Assembly (NCBI RefSeq): GCF_016632335.1
Contig: NZ_JAEPBG010000021.1
Location: forward strand, 1-64,000
From: Noviherbaspirillum pedocola
Lineage (GTDB): Bacteria; Pseudomonadota; Gammaproteobacteria; Burkholderiales; Burkholderiaceae_D
DNA: 64,000 bases
Direction: 5' to 3'
In this document: in pieces, positions 10,677 through 19,711 of the stretch
Position numbering within the stretch: position 1 is the first letter of the stretch
Layout: every line of letters begins with the position of its first letter
Program-made: the position numbers and the translations under genes
Notes under the pieces: generated by a model
What the model was told of the DNA's origin: nothing
The model's database searches: none
The model's input: only the letters and a program-made list of their open reading frames with translations

Positions 10677-11446
10677 ATGGCCGATGTCGCGGCGCTGCGT
10701 GATCGCTTCCCGAATACGCAAGAGCTGTACCGGGAAGTCTGCACCGTGATGTTTTTCCGGTACGGCATCACGCCGACCGCCAACAAGCTGTATCAGTGTG
10801 TGAAAAAGGGCAGCATGAGCGCGCCCACCGAGGCGCTCGGCAAGTTTTGGGACACGCTGCGAGAGAAAAGCCGGGTGCGCATCGAACACCCGGATCTCCC
10901 TGAAGACCTGAAAACCAGGGCAGGCGAGATGGCGGCGGCATTGTGGGATCTGGCTCAGCAGAGGGCGCACGCTTCGCTGAACGCTTACCAGGACGAGGCG
11001 AGGGCGAAGGTGCTTGAAGCGGAAAGCGCACGAGCCCAGGCAGAGGCCGAGCGCGAGGCGCTTCAGAAGGATCGGGAAAGCGTTCGCGCGAACCTGGCAC
11101 AGGCACGCGAGCAAATCGCCGATCTACAGCAGCAACTTGCCGCATCCGCCGCCATACGCGACGGGCTGGATACCCAGCTCGCGCAAGCGCACGCTGACAT
11201 CGCGGCGTACCGGTAAGCCAATGAACGGGCGCGTCACGACTTTGCCGCGGAAATCGCGACGCTGCGCCAGGAATCCCAACTTGCCGAGGAGCGATTTCGT
11301 GCTACTGAAAGGCGGGCGCTCCTGGAAATCGATCGCGAGAGGATTGCGGCTGCAAAACTCCAGAAAGAACTGGAGGGTGCGCATGGGCAGCTCGCGCGAA
11401 TTGCTGAGCAATACCGGCTCGAGGTGTTGGCACTTAGCAAGCGTGT
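10677..11446 (+). pseudogene. KfrA-like DNA-binding coiled-coil protein, with premature stop and truncated 3' end
   Basis: Residues 1-115 resemble the KfrA N-terminal DNA-binding domain (ALRDRFPNTQELYREVCTVM, GITPTANKLYQCVKKGS, FWDTLREKSRVRI). A long Glu/Ala/Arg/Gln-rich coiled coil follows. A TAA at 11214-11216 ends the frame at 179 residues. The same frame then continues for about 76 codons of coiled coil (EIATLRQESQLAEERFRATE) until IS-derived sequence begins near 11447. KfrA proteins bind DNA on plasmids, and relatives occur in integrative elements. The 179-residue product might still fold and bind DNA. The stop followed by intact coiled coil points to a nonsense change in a gene whose end was later removed by an IS. 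Confidence 0.78.
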
Positions 11447-11679
11447 CTCGACCGCGGTGTAACAGCGGCCATTGTCGGTCAGCCACTCAGTCTCGGTCGG
11501 CGCTTTGCTGTTCGGGCAGAAGCGATATTCCACTGCCTGCATCATCAAGTCGCTTACCAGTCCGGCATCGATGCCTTCGGTGGTGGCGACCCAAGTCATG
11601 ACTTCTCGGTCGTAACAGTCCAAAGCAAAATGCGACTCGTACACGCTCGCCGTTGTTACGCGCGACTTAGGAACCATCC
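11447..11679 (-). pseudogene. IS3-family (IS2-like) transposase OrfB fragment
   Basis: The minus strand encodes a piece of the rve-type integrase core: VYESHFALDCYDREVMTWVA, then GIDAGLVSDLMMQAVEYRF and EWLTDNGRCYTAVETR. The DNG motif carries the second catalytic Asp of the DDE triad; the rest of the transposase is absent. The fragment is squeezed between the KfrA-like coding sequence and the left end of an IS66 element, so it is an old insertion scar cut by later events. Confidence 0.8.
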
Positions 11680-11758
11680 GTAAGCGCCCGGCGAAGTCGC
11701 CTTGAAGTGAACTTGAGGCGTAAGGATGATGGTGCCCACCTAAACGAGGTGGACACCT

Positions 11759-12105
11759 ATGACAGAAACGACATTACGCAGACGGCGCCATAGCAAGGAC
11801 GTGAAGGCCGAAGTGCTTGCGGAATGCGAGCAGCCTGGCGCCTCCATTGCGTCAGTGGCCATGGCACACGGCATCAACACCAATCTCGTGCACAAATGGC
11901 GTGTCCGCGCCATGAACCAGCAGACTGCCGCGGCGCAAGCCGGTTCTGCTGCCTTCATCCCTGTGCCGCTGCCCACGACAGCCATGACCCCGTGGCCGTC
12001 GAACTGCGTATCGAGGTGCGGCGTGGCGCCGTGACTGCCACGGTCTGCTGGCCCCTGTCGGCATCTGCGGAATGTGCGGCGTGGTTGCGCGAGGTACTGC
12101 GGTGA
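11759..12105 (+). pseudogene. tnpA: IS66 accessory protein TnpA, frameshifted
   Basis: The start MTETTLRRRRHSKDVKAEVL and the helix-turn-helix GASIASVAMAHGINTNLVHK fit IS66 TnpA. After AAFIPVPLPTT the family sequence (HDPVAVELRIEVRRGAVTAT and on to AAWLREVLR) continues in the -1 frame, so one base has been lost at about 11980-11985. The original frame instead stops at 12034. The restored frame ends in TGA at 12103-12105, overlapping the GTG start of tnpB. Confidence 0.82.
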
Positions 12106-12437
12106 TCCGCATCGACGCCATCTGGCTGGCCACCGAGCCGCTCGACATGCGCGCCGGCACGGACACCGCGCTGGCGCGCGTGGTCAAGGTATTCGGCGCT
12201 GCGCGGCCGCACCACGCCTATCTGTTCACCAACAAGGCCGCCACCCGCATCAAGGTTCTCGTCTACGACGGCTTCGGTATCTGGCTGGCTGCCCGGCGCC
12301 TGAACCGCGGCCGCATCGTTTGGAACAGCGATCCCTCTGCACTTACCGTTGCTCTGACTGCCGAGCAGTTGCAGGTCCTGGTATGCGGGCTGCCCTGGAA
12401 GACGCTGGCCACTCGCCGTCGCTGTTATCTGGCTTGA
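12102..12437 (+). CDS. tnpB: IS66 accessory protein TnpB
   Basis: From GTG 12102 the 111 residues VIRIDAIWLATEPLDMRAGT, then PHHAYLFTNKAATRIKVLVY and FGIWLAARRLNRG, form the complete IS66 TnpB (Orf2) pattern. Family length is about 115. The C-terminus (TLATRRRCYLA) differs from the usual ending, so the last codons may be altered. The start overlaps the tnpA stop, the common coupling in IS66. Its partner tnpC is absent. Confidence 0.87.
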   Translation: MIRIDAIWLATEPLDMRAGTDTALARVVKVFGAARPHHAYLFTNKAATRIKVLVYDGFGIWLAARRLNRGRIVWNSDPSALTVALTAEQLQVLVCGLPWKTLATRRRCYLA

Positions 12438-12774
12438 TTGATGACACGCCCTAGTTCATTGAGTCTCCAAGCTCGTCGCATGCGAGTGCGCTGAGTGGGC
12501 CGTTCTCGAGAAATTAGGTTTGAAAAGGAATTACATTCCTTTTCGAGAGAGCGGCGTTGTAATGGTGCCAGTAAGTGCCTGATATTTATAGAGGTAATTT
12601 TCACCGCTAATTTTTCGCCATAGTGGTATTGCTGGGGGTGGCCACAGGCTGCAAGGGAACGCTGCAAGACGCGTATTGGCAAGGCGAGAACCGCAGCTAT
12701 CTGTCCTGCTTGATGTTTCGGGTTGAACACAGCAATGCAGACCAGTGATGCCAACGCCCGATTGGCGCAGACGC
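12438..12774. other. Intergenic stretch after the IS66 remnant
   Basis: About 337 bases without a recognised gene. It includes the perfect palindrome at 12522-12544. It probably contains the lost right boundary of the IS66 element. Confidence 0.4.
12522..12544. repeat. Perfect inverted repeat, 10-bp arms
   Basis: GAAAAGGAAT and ATTCCTTTTC face each other across a TAC spacer. No T-run follows on the plus strand, so it is not an ordinary terminator for a plus-strand gene. On the minus strand it lies well past the AraC gene stop. It could be an operator, an old IS end or a weak terminator. Confidence 0.5.
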
Positions 12775-13578
12775 TTAGCCGTGCGTCGGGAAAAGCTCCT
12801 TGGGGGTGACGCCCATCTGTTCTTTGAAGGCAACGATAAACGCCGACATGCTTTCATAGCCGCATGCGATGGCTACATCAGTCACCCGCTCGCCTTTTGC
12901 CAGCAGCGAAAGCGAGAAAAGAAGGCGCGAACGCTGCCTCCACTGGCGAAAACTCATTCCGGTCTGCTGCATGAAAAGGCGGCTCAAAGTGCGTTCGCAC
13001 AGCTTCAGACGCTGGCTGAACTCAATCAGGGTATGCCGATTTTCCGGATGTTCCTGAATGTCATCGCAGATGGCCTGGAGGCGAACATCTCTGGGCCATG
13101 GCAGCGACAGGCCGGCTTCGGCAGCCAGGCCGATCTGGTCGAGCAATACACTGACCAGTCGTCCCTGGCTTCCCTGCTCATCGTATTCAACCGGCATTTC
13201 ACTGAACTCGCGTATGAGCTCACGCAACAGCGGGCTTACCGTCAGTGTCTTGCATTCCGGCCAGGAAAATGAGATCGCACCTGGATCAACGTAAAGGCTG
13301 CGCAGCTGTGCATAGGCAGAGCAGTACACGCTATGCTCTGTGCCTGCAGGAATCCAGACGCCGCGCAGCGGCGGCGCAATGAATCGACCGGAAGCGGTGC
13401 GAACTTCAAGAACTCCTTCTGTCGCGTAGGAAAACTGCGCCCACGCATGGCTATGCGGGAAGCCGATCGCGCGATTGTTTATTCCGAGCACATGGCCGTA
13501 CACGGGCCGCGGCAGGGTAGCCAGTATCCCTAACTCCCCTTGCGTGCTCGCCGAGATGTCGCATTGGCGATGGTTCAT
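12775..13578 (-). CDS. AraC-family regulator with cupin N-terminus
   Basis: 267 residues. The N-terminal half (about 25-110) has a cupin-type pattern (PHSHAWAQFSYATEGVLEV and PPLRGVWIPAGTEHSV). The C-terminal half carries two helix-turn-helix motifs (LKLCERTLSRLFMQQTGMSF and VTDVAIACGYESMSAFIVAF). This is the layout of the YdeC/NimR-like AraC group, which often regulates a divergent gene. Its start faces the gamma-glutamyltranspeptidase gene, 107 bases away, so control of that gene is the simplest inference. The effector is unknown. Confidence 0.92.
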   Translation of the reverse strand: MNHRQCDISASTQGELGILATLPRPVYGHVLGINNRAIGFPHSHAWAQFSYATEGVLEVRTASGRFIAPPLRGVWIPAGTEHSVYCSAYAQLRSLYVDPGAISFSWPECKTLTVSPLLRELIREFSEMPVEYDEQGSQGRLVSVLLDQIGLAAEAGLSLPWPRDVRLQAICDDIQEHPENRHTLIEFSQRLKLCERTLSRLFMQQTGMSFRQWRQRSRLLFSLSLLAKGERVTDVAIACGYESMSAFIVAFKEQMGVTPKELFPTHG

Positions 13579-13685
13579 GTCGTTTCTTCGATAAACACAA
13601 CTTCGCGCCTACGTTAATGTACTGGCGCTCGTCAAACAATCGACGAGCGAAACACACCAACAATTCCAATATCCCGGAGACCCAG

Positions 13686-15434
13686 ATGCGCTTCCTTCCC
13701 GAAGTGATGTTGTGCGCAGGCTTGACGGCGCTCGCCACCGCCGGCGACGCCCTTGCCTTTGATTCGAATGCCGAGGCGGGCAAATACTGCGATACCGCGT
13801 CACGCTGCCTTGACCCTGCCACGACGCATGGCATGGTGACCACCTCGAATTACCTTGCTACGCAAGCTGGCCTGAAGGTGTTGCGCGACGGCGGCAATGC
13901 CGTTGACGCCGCCATCGCTGCCGCCGCGACCCTTGCCGTGGTGTATCCGCAGATGAATACGCTTGGTGGCGACAATTTCTGGCTGATCTATAACGCCAAG
14001 ACTGGCGAGGTCAAGGCGCTCAATGCCAGCGGCCGCGCCGGTGAGAAAGCGACCATCGACCTCTACAAGTCCAAGGGCTTCAGCCACATTCCTTCGCGTG
14101 GCTATCTCGCCGCCAATACCGTACCCGGCGCGGTATCGGGATGGGACGAAGCCTACAAGTATGCGCACACGGCAATGGGCGGCAAATTGGCATGGTCACA
14201 GCTCTTTGACAGCGCAACGTCCTACGCCCGCGACGGCTTTGCCGTCACGCCATCGCTCTATCGTTGGACCACGATCAACCTGGATACCAAGGACCAGGAA
14301 TTCCGGAATCTGCAGCGCTTTCCCGGCTTCCGCCAGACCTTCCTGAGGCCGGATGGATCGGCCTACAGCGTGGGCGAAATCCTCAAGCAGCCGGATCTGG
14401 CCAATACGATCAGCCTGATCGCAAAGAACGGTGCAAAGGAGTTCTACCAGGGCGAGATCGCCAGGAAGATCGTCGACGATCTGCAGAAGAACGGCGGCAT
14501 ACTCACTGCCAGGGACTTCGCGCAACATAAGGCGAACTGGGTGGCGCCGCTGCATGTGCCGTATCGCGATACGGTGGCCTACAACCTGCCTCCGAACACG
14601 CAGGGCATGGCATCGCTCGAGATCCTCAACATCCTCAATAACGTAGGCATGTCGAAGATCCCCGAAGGCAGCGCCGATTACTACCACGTGCTGGTGGAAG
14701 CGACCAAGGAAGCATTCGTCGACCGGGACAAATACCTGTCCGATCCGGACTTCGTGAAGATCCCGCTGGATTACCTGCTGTCGGCACAGCATGGCAAGGA
14801 CCAGGCGGCACGCATACAGATGAACGTCGCCGCGCAAGACCTCAAGCCTCTGGATCCCAAGGGCGACACGGTATGGTTCGGCGTCGTGGACAAGGACGGC
14901 AATGCCGTATCCATCATCCAGAGCATCTATCACGACTTCGGCAGCGGCATCGTGCCGGCCGGCACCGGTGTGCTGCTGCAGAATCGTGGCAGCTTCTTTT
15001 CACTGGATGCCAAGCACGTCAATCATCTCGAACCCGGAAAGCGCACTTATCACACCCTGAATCCGGCCATGCTGCTGAAAGAAGGCAAGCCTTATCTGGT
15101 GTATGGAACGATGGGTGGAGAAGGGCAGCCGCAGACCCAGGCCGCGATCGTGACCCGCGTCGTCGACTACGGCATGACGCCGCAGGAAGCGATCAACGCG
15201 CCGCGCTGGTTGCATGGACGTACCTGGGGCGCGTCCTCGAACGATACGAAATTCGAGGGACGCATTCCTGCGGAAGTCACCGATGAGCTCCGCAAACGCG
15301 GTCACCCGGTCAGGGTAGTGGAAAACTATACCGACACGATGGGGCATGCCGGCGCGATCCTGATCGACCCGAAGACCAACGTACGTTATGGAGCAACCGA
15401 CCCGCGTGGCGATGGCCAGGCTGCCGGATACTGA
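13686..15434 (+). CDS. ggt: Periplasmic gamma-glutamyltranspeptidase
   Basis: 582 residues beginning with a signal peptide that ends ALATAGDALA. It cleaves gamma-glutamyl bonds in glutathione and related peptides and transfers or hydrolyses the glutamyl group. The proenzyme cuts itself before a Thr, seen here as Thr395 in KGDTVWFGVVDKDGNAVS. The small subunit continues with QSIYHDFGSGIVPAGTG and LLQNRGSFFSL. The N-terminal GGNAVDAAIAAAATLAVVYP motif is intact. ATG 13686 follows GGAGA; the longer frame from 13617 would spoil the signal peptide. The gene is convergent with a periplasmic asparaginase, suggesting a nitrogen or glutamate salvage function. Confidence 0.95.
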   Translation: MRFLPEVMLCAGLTALATAGDALAFDSNAEAGKYCDTASRCLDPATTHGMVTTSNYLATQAGLKVLRDGGNAVDAAIAAAATLAVVYPQMNTLGGDNFWLIYNAKTGEVKALNASGRAGEKATIDLYKSKGFSHIPSRGYLAANTVPGAVSGWDEAYKYAHTAMGGKLAWSQLFDSATSYARDGFAVTPSLYRWTTINLDTKDQEFRNLQRFPGFRQTFLRPDGSAYSVGEILKQPDLANTISLIAKNGAKEFYQGEIARKIVDDLQKNGGILTARDFAQHKANWVAPLHVPYRDTVAYNLPPNTQGMASLEILNILNNVGMSKIPEGSADYYHVLVEATKEAFVDRDKYLSDPDFVKIPLDYLLSAQHGKDQAARIQMNVAAQDLKPLDPKGDTVWFGVVDKDGNAVSIIQSIYHDFGSGIVPAGTGVLLQNRGSFFSLDAKHVNHLEPGKRTYHTLNPAMLLKEGKPYLVYGTMGGEGQPQTQAAIVTRVVDYGMTPQEAINAPRWLHGRTWGASSNDTKFEGRIPAEVTDELRKRGHPVRVVENYTDTMGHAGAILIDPKTNVRYGATDPRGDGQAAGY

Positions 15435-15489
15435 CGGGCGTTTTGCTGGACAGGATGCGATAACGTAGTCTGGATAGCAGCAGTACGGA

Positions 15490-15526
15490 AACGGAATGCG
15501 CCGGTACATGAACCGGCCATTCCGTT
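15490..15526. terminator. Hairpin between convergent ggt and asparaginase genes
   Basis: A long stem pairs AACGGAATG-C-GCCGGT with ACCGGCCATTCCGTT, with one bulged C and a 6-nt loop. It lies between the two convergent stop codons, so it probably stops transcription from both sides, although the T-tracts are poor. Confidence 0.6.
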
Positions 15527-15539
15527 CTCACATTCTCAT

Positions 15540-16589
15540 TCAGCGGCTGAATGCCGCCTGCAGGTCTTTCTGGTTCGATGTGCCGTTCTGTAACAGCAGC
15601 ATCAGCAGAATGCGCGCCTTCTGCGGGGACAGGTCGTCAGCCATGACGGCCCCGGCATCCACCAGCGTCTTGCCACCGCCTTCGAAGCCGTAATTCGGGA
15701 GCACTCGGCCATTCGGCACCCTGCTCGCGATCACGACAGGAACGTTTTTGGACAGCGCATACTTCACCGCATTGAACATGGGAATATTCATGTTTCCCCA
15801 GCCTAGCGCCTGCACGACAATGCCCTTGGCGCCACTGTCGACTGCGGATCGCAACAGACGCCCGTCGGCGCCTCCATACATGGCAACGATTTCGACGTCA
15901 GGCATTTTTTCCGTCGCCAGGTCGATATGTTGGCGACGCAAGGGCGCGCGGGAGAATGTCACGCGGTCGAAGTCCACTTCTCCGAGAAAGCCGTAATCGC
16001 CGGACTTGAATGTTTCGACGCTGGAGGTATGGGTTTTCGTCACATCGCGCGCCGCGTTGATCTGACTGTTCATGGCCAGCATCGCGCCCTTGCCCTTCGC
16101 CTGCGGATCGACCGCGATACGCACGGCATTCAGGAGATTGTGCGGACCATCGAAGTCCGGTTCGGACGCATTGCGCTGCGCGCCGATGAGGACAATGGGC
16201 TTGTCGGATTTCACGGTCAGATCAAGCCAGTAGGCGGTCTCTTCAAGCGTATCCGTGCCGTGCGACACGATGACGCCGGCGACATCAGGGCGTGCCAGCG
16301 TGTCGGACACCACTTTGGTGAGCTGTACCCAGCGTGCGGGATCCATATAGTCGGACGGCACATTGGAGACATTGTTCACCTCGACCTTTGCGTACTTCGC
16401 TACGTCAGGAACCGTGGCAAGCAGATCTTCTCCCGAGATCGCAGGTACGGGGGCCTTTTTTACCGGGTCGATCTTCATCGCGATCGTGCCTCCGGTGGCG
16501 ATCATTGCGACCACAGGCTGAGCGGTCTGGGCAAAAGCGCAGCTTGCACTGAGCAGGAACAGCGTTGCGACTGACTTCAATGCTTTCAT
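15540..16589 (-). CDS. ansB: Type II (periplasmic) L-asparaginase/glutaminase
   Basis: 349 residues with a signal peptide (MKALKSVATLFLLSASCAFA, cut before QTAQ). It hydrolyses asparagine, and probably glutamine, to the acid and ammonia. Both active-site threonine motifs are present: IATGGTIA (Thr35) and SHGTDTLEETAYW. The ADGPxN-like motif appears as DFDGPHNLLNAV. Start 16589 has GGAGA upstream; a longer frame to 16658 would bury the signal peptide. Upstream on the same strand lies aroP, 270 bases away with a hairpin between, so they are probably separate transcripts. Confidence 0.94.
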   Translation of the reverse strand: MKALKSVATLFLLSASCAFAQTAQPVVAMIATGGTIAMKIDPVKKAPVPAISGEDLLATVPDVAKYAKVEVNNVSNVPSDYMDPARWVQLTKVVSDTLARPDVAGVIVSHGTDTLEETAYWLDLTVKSDKPIVLIGAQRNASEPDFDGPHNLLNAVRIAVDPQAKGKGAMLAMNSQINAARDVTKTHTSSVETFKSGDYGFLGEVDFDRVTFSRAPLRRQHIDLATEKMPDVEIVAMYGGADGRLLRSAVDSGAKGIVVQALGWGNMNIPMFNAVKYALSKNVPVVIASRVPNGRVLPNYGFEGGGKTLVDAGAVMADDLSPQKARILLMLLLQNGTSNQKDLQAAFSR

Positions 16590-16815
16590 CTTCGAATCGT
16601 CTCCATGCGTTATGTTGTGCCTGGCATATTCCGGCGGACGCATTGTGGCATGGAGCAATCAATGCCTTAACGATTAAATGCAATGAATCTGATGCCGCCC
16701 GCATGCTGCGTACGTGATCCTTTATGACTCGTGACTTGGCGGCACGCAAGCTTTGATGTCAATCAACGCTGGTGCGCAAACGGGGCTGCTTCCGTATGGC
16801 CAACAACCTCTGGTG

Positions 16816-16852
16816 CATGAGGGCATCCTGCTTCGGTAAGGCTGCCCTCATG
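16816..16852 (-). terminator. Hairpin just downstream of aroP
   Basis: A perfect 10-bp stem CATGAGGGCA/TGCCCTCATG (16816-16825 with 16843-16852) with a 17-nt loop begins eight bases after the aroP stop. There is no T-run, so it may end transcription with Rho or stabilise the transcript's 3' end. Confidence 0.5.
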
Positions 16853-16859
16853 CCTGCAT

Positions 16860-18254
16860 TTATCGTTTCGAAGCCGCTTCCGCAACCGGCTTCGTCCCGC
16901 TGCGCATGCGCATCAGCGCAAACGCGCCGGCCATGGCGACTATCCATACCGGAATCAGCAGCACTGCCTGCCTGATGCCCGGCGACAGGACCATCACGAC
17001 CAGAATGCCTGCGATGAACATCAGGCACAGGTAATTCGTGACCGGGTATCCCCAGCTCGGAAAGGACGTAGCCACACCCTGGGCTCGCATCGCGCGTCGA
17101 AACTTCAGATGGGTGACGCTGATCATGGCCCAGTTGATGACCAGCGCCGCCACGACCAGCATCATCAGCAGTTCCAGCGCTCCTTTCGGGATCAGGTAAT
17201 TGATCAGCACGCAGATGGCGGTGGCCGAGGCCGACAGCATCAGCGCCGAAACCGGCACGCCCCGCGCATTGATCCGGGCAAGGCGGCGCGGCGCATTGCC
17301 TTGCAGCGCCAGGCCGAGAAGCATGCGGCTGTTGCAGTACACGCAGCTGTTGTAGACGGACAGTGCGGCAGTCAGCACAACGGCATTGAGAGCATGCGCG
17401 ACCATCGGGCTGTTCAGAGACTGGAAAATCAGCACGAAGGGACTGCCGCCACGCTGCACCTCATTCCATGGGTAGAGCGACAGCAGCACGGCGAGCGCGC
17501 CGACATAGAAGAGCAGGATGCGATAGATCACCCCGTTGGTGGCGCGCGGTATGGTCTCTTCGGGCCTGTTCGCCTCCGCCGCGGTAATGCCGACAAGTTC
17601 CAGTCCGCCGAAGGAAAACATGATGACCGCCATCGCCATCACCAGGCCTTCCACGCCATGCGGAAAGAAGCCGCCCAGCTTCCACAGGTTGCCGACGCTC
17701 GCCTCCGGACCGCCGCCGCCGGTCGCCAGCAGGTAGCTGCCAAAGGCGATCATGCCGACGATCGCGACGATCTTGATGAAGGAAAACCAGAACTCCATCT
17801 CGCCGAACAGCTTCACATGCAGCAGGTTGATCGCGTTGACCATCAGGAACACCGCAAGCGCGGAAACCCAGGTCGGAATGTCGGGATACCAGTATTGAAC
17901 GTAGACGCCGATTGCAGTGAGCTCGGCCATGCTCACCAGCACGTACAGCACCCAATAATTCCAGCCGGCCATGAAGCCGGCGAAGTCGCCCCAATACCGG
18001 TTGGCGAAGTGGCTGAAGGATCCCGCCACCGGTTCGGCAACGACCATTTCCCCCAGCTGCCGCATGATGAAGAACGCAATCAGTCCCGCCACCGCATATC
18101 CCAGCAGGACTGAAGGTCCGGCGAGCTGTATCGTTTGCGCGATGCCGAGAAAGAGCCCGGTGCCGACGGCGCCGCCGAGGGCGATGAGCTGGATATGCCT
18201 GTTGCTGAGCTGTCGCTTCAACGCCGGCGCGGGCCCGGAAGTTTGGCTTGTCAT
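16860..18254 (-). CDS. aroP: Amino-acid permease, AroP type
   Basis: 464 residues of the APC superfamily amino-acid transporter family with 12 membrane helices. Long segments follow E. coli AroP closely: NRHIQLIALGGAVGTGLFLG, PVAGSFSHFANRYWG, GWNYWVLYVLVSMAELTAIG and LSVYNSCVYCNSRMLLGLA. AroP imports phenylalanine, tyrosine and tryptophan by proton symport; PheP and related permeases are the main alternative. The start at 18254 matches the family; a longer frame to 18452 does not. It is divergent from a DAHP synthase gene, so uptake and synthesis of aromatic amino acids face each other across one intergenic region. Confidence 0.88.
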   Translation of the reverse strand: MTSQTSGPAPALKRQLSNRHIQLIALGGAVGTGLFLGIAQTIQLAGPSVLLGYAVAGLIAFFIMRQLGEMVVAEPVAGSFSHFANRYWGDFAGFMAGWNYWVLYVLVSMAELTAIGVYVQYWYPDIPTWVSALAVFLMVNAINLLHVKLFGEMEFWFSFIKIVAIVGMIAFGSYLLATGGGGPEASVGNLWKLGGFFPHGVEGLVMAMAVIMFSFGGLELVGITAAEANRPEETIPRATNGVIYRILLFYVGALAVLLSLYPWNEVQRGGSPFVLIFQSLNSPMVAHALNAVVLTAALSVYNSCVYCNSRMLLGLALQGNAPRRLARINARGVPVSALMLSASATAICVLINYLIPKGALELLMMLVVAALVINWAMISVTHLKFRRAMRAQGVATSFPSWGYPVTNYLCLMFIAGILVVMVLSPGIRQAVLLIPVWIVAMAGAFALMRMRSGTKPVAEAASKR

Positions 18255-18550
18255 CGTGTTTTTGTCCTCTACATGAAACTGATTTTTCAACCATTGAATT
18301 CTGACTGTCAGGCATGAGGAACGCCGACATGCAGATTTGTCCCGCAATATCGCGATCCGCTGCGCCGCCGCAGCGTGCTGTCCCGCACGGAAGGCGTCAT
18401 GACCAGCGATTCCCCGCTCCACGCACGATTCCTGCATTTCAAACGTCCGCACGTGTCCTGACGCACATCAGGATTTGCAGTTTCCCCACACGGCTGCATA
18501 CGGCGGACATCGGTTAGGATGGCAGCCTTGCACCACAACCGACTATCAAA

Positions 18551-19630
18551 GTGACTCACTTCTCTGCTGAAAACGTCAACGTCGTTTCCTTCGACAGCAT
18601 GCCGACGCCCGACGAACTGCATGCAAAACTGCCCCTTACTGATGCCGCCGGCATCACCGTCATGCGCGGCAGGCAGGACCTGCGCAACATCCTGGACCGC
18701 AAGGACAAGCGCCTCTTCGCCGTCGTCGGACCTTGCTCGATCCATGATCCGGAAGCCGGCATGGACTACGCGCGTCGGCTCAAGGCGCTGCAGGAAAAGG
18801 TAGCGGACACGATGCTGCTGGTCATGCGCGTCTACTTTGAAAAGCCGCGCACCACGACGGGCTGGAAAGGCTACATCAACGATCCGGACATGGACGACAC
18901 CTTCCATATCGCGCGCGGCATGGAATATGCGCGTCGTTTCCTTCTTGATGTCTGCGAGCTCGGCCTTCCGACCGCCACCGAGGCGCTGGATCCGATATCG
19001 CCGCAATTCCTGGGCGACCTGATCGCCTGGACCGCGGTCGGCGCAAGAACCACGGAATCGCAGACGCATCGGGAAATGTCCTCGGGCCTGTCGACGCCTG
19101 TGGGCTTCAAGAACGGCACCGACGGCGATATCGACATCGCGATCAATGCCATCGTTTCCGCCTCGCGTCCGCATTCCTTCCTGGGCATCAATGGCCAGGG
19201 CAAGGTTGCCATCGTGCGCACCAGCGGCAATGCCCATGGCCACGTAGTTCTGCGCGGCGGCAATGGCCGCCCGAACTACGACACGGTGTCGGTGACGCTC
19301 GCCGAGCAGGCGCTCAGGAAGGCGAAGCTGCCGGCCAACATCGTCATCGACTGCTCGCATGCGAACAGCTTCAAGAACCCGGAGCTGCAGCCGCTGGTGC
19401 TGACCGACGTGGTGCATCAGGTCAGGCTCGGCAACCGCTCCATCGTCGGCGTGATGATCGAGTCCAACATCGTCGCCGGCAATCAGCCGATTCCCGCGGA
19501 TTTGTCGAAGCTGGTGTATGGCTGCTCCGTCACCGATGCCTGCGTCGACTGGGAGACCACCGAGAAAATGATTCTCGAGGCGCACGCCCTGCTCAGTGAG
19601 GCTTTCGACAGGAACGGCAATCAGCGCTGA
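18551..19630 (+). CDS. aroG: 3-deoxy-7-phosphoheptulonate (DAHP) synthase, class I
   Basis: 359 residues. It condenses phosphoenolpyruvate and erythrose-4-phosphate, the first step of the shikimate pathway. The metal-binding Cys62 is in VVGPCSIHD. The PEP-binding RVYFEKPRTTTGWKG, the DCSHANS histidine motif, MIESNI and the terminal TDACVDWE are all present. Length is normal for the AroF/AroG/AroH type. GTG 18551 is the likely start, though its ribosome site is weak; ATG 18599 would remove part of the N-terminal region used in allosteric control. Which amino acid feeds back on it cannot be decided from sequence alone. Confidence 0.93.
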   Translation: MTHFSAENVNVVSFDSMPTPDELHAKLPLTDAAGITVMRGRQDLRNILDRKDKRLFAVVGPCSIHDPEAGMDYARRLKALQEKVADTMLLVMRVYFEKPRTTTGWKGYINDPDMDDTFHIARGMEYARRFLLDVCELGLPTATEALDPISPQFLGDLIAWTAVGARTTESQTHREMSSGLSTPVGFKNGTDGDIDIAINAIVSASRPHSFLGINGQGKVAIVRTSGNAHGHVVLRGGNGRPNYDTVSVTLAEQALRKAKLPANIVIDCSHANSFKNPELQPLVLTDVVHQVRLGNRSIVGVMIESNIVAGNQPIPADLSKLVYGCSVTDACVDWETTEKMILEAHALLSEAFDRNGNQR

Positions 19631-19711
19631 AGCCTGCACCGCGCCTGTGGCTGTCGACCCGGCGCCGCCGCTGGCAAGCGCCGCCTCCAGCGTTCGAGGC
19701 ACCAGGCCGCT

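Larger units (their letters stand above)
11680..12437 (+). mobile_element. IS66-family element remnant (left end, tnpA, tnpB; tnpC lost)
   Basis: A terminus starting GTAAGCGCCCGGCGAAGTCG at 11680 matches the GTAAGCG-type ends of IS66 elements. It is followed by tnpA (frameshifted) and tnpB in the family's order with the usual GTGA overlap. The large tnpC transposase and the right terminal repeat are missing. Without tnpC the element cannot move by itself. The right boundary is not visible, so the end is set at the tnpB stop. Confidence 0.8.

Noticed and set aside
18308-19702. A 464-codon minus-strand open frame opposite the DAHP synthase
   Set aside because: Antisense shadow without motifs; the plus strand encodes a complete known enzyme.
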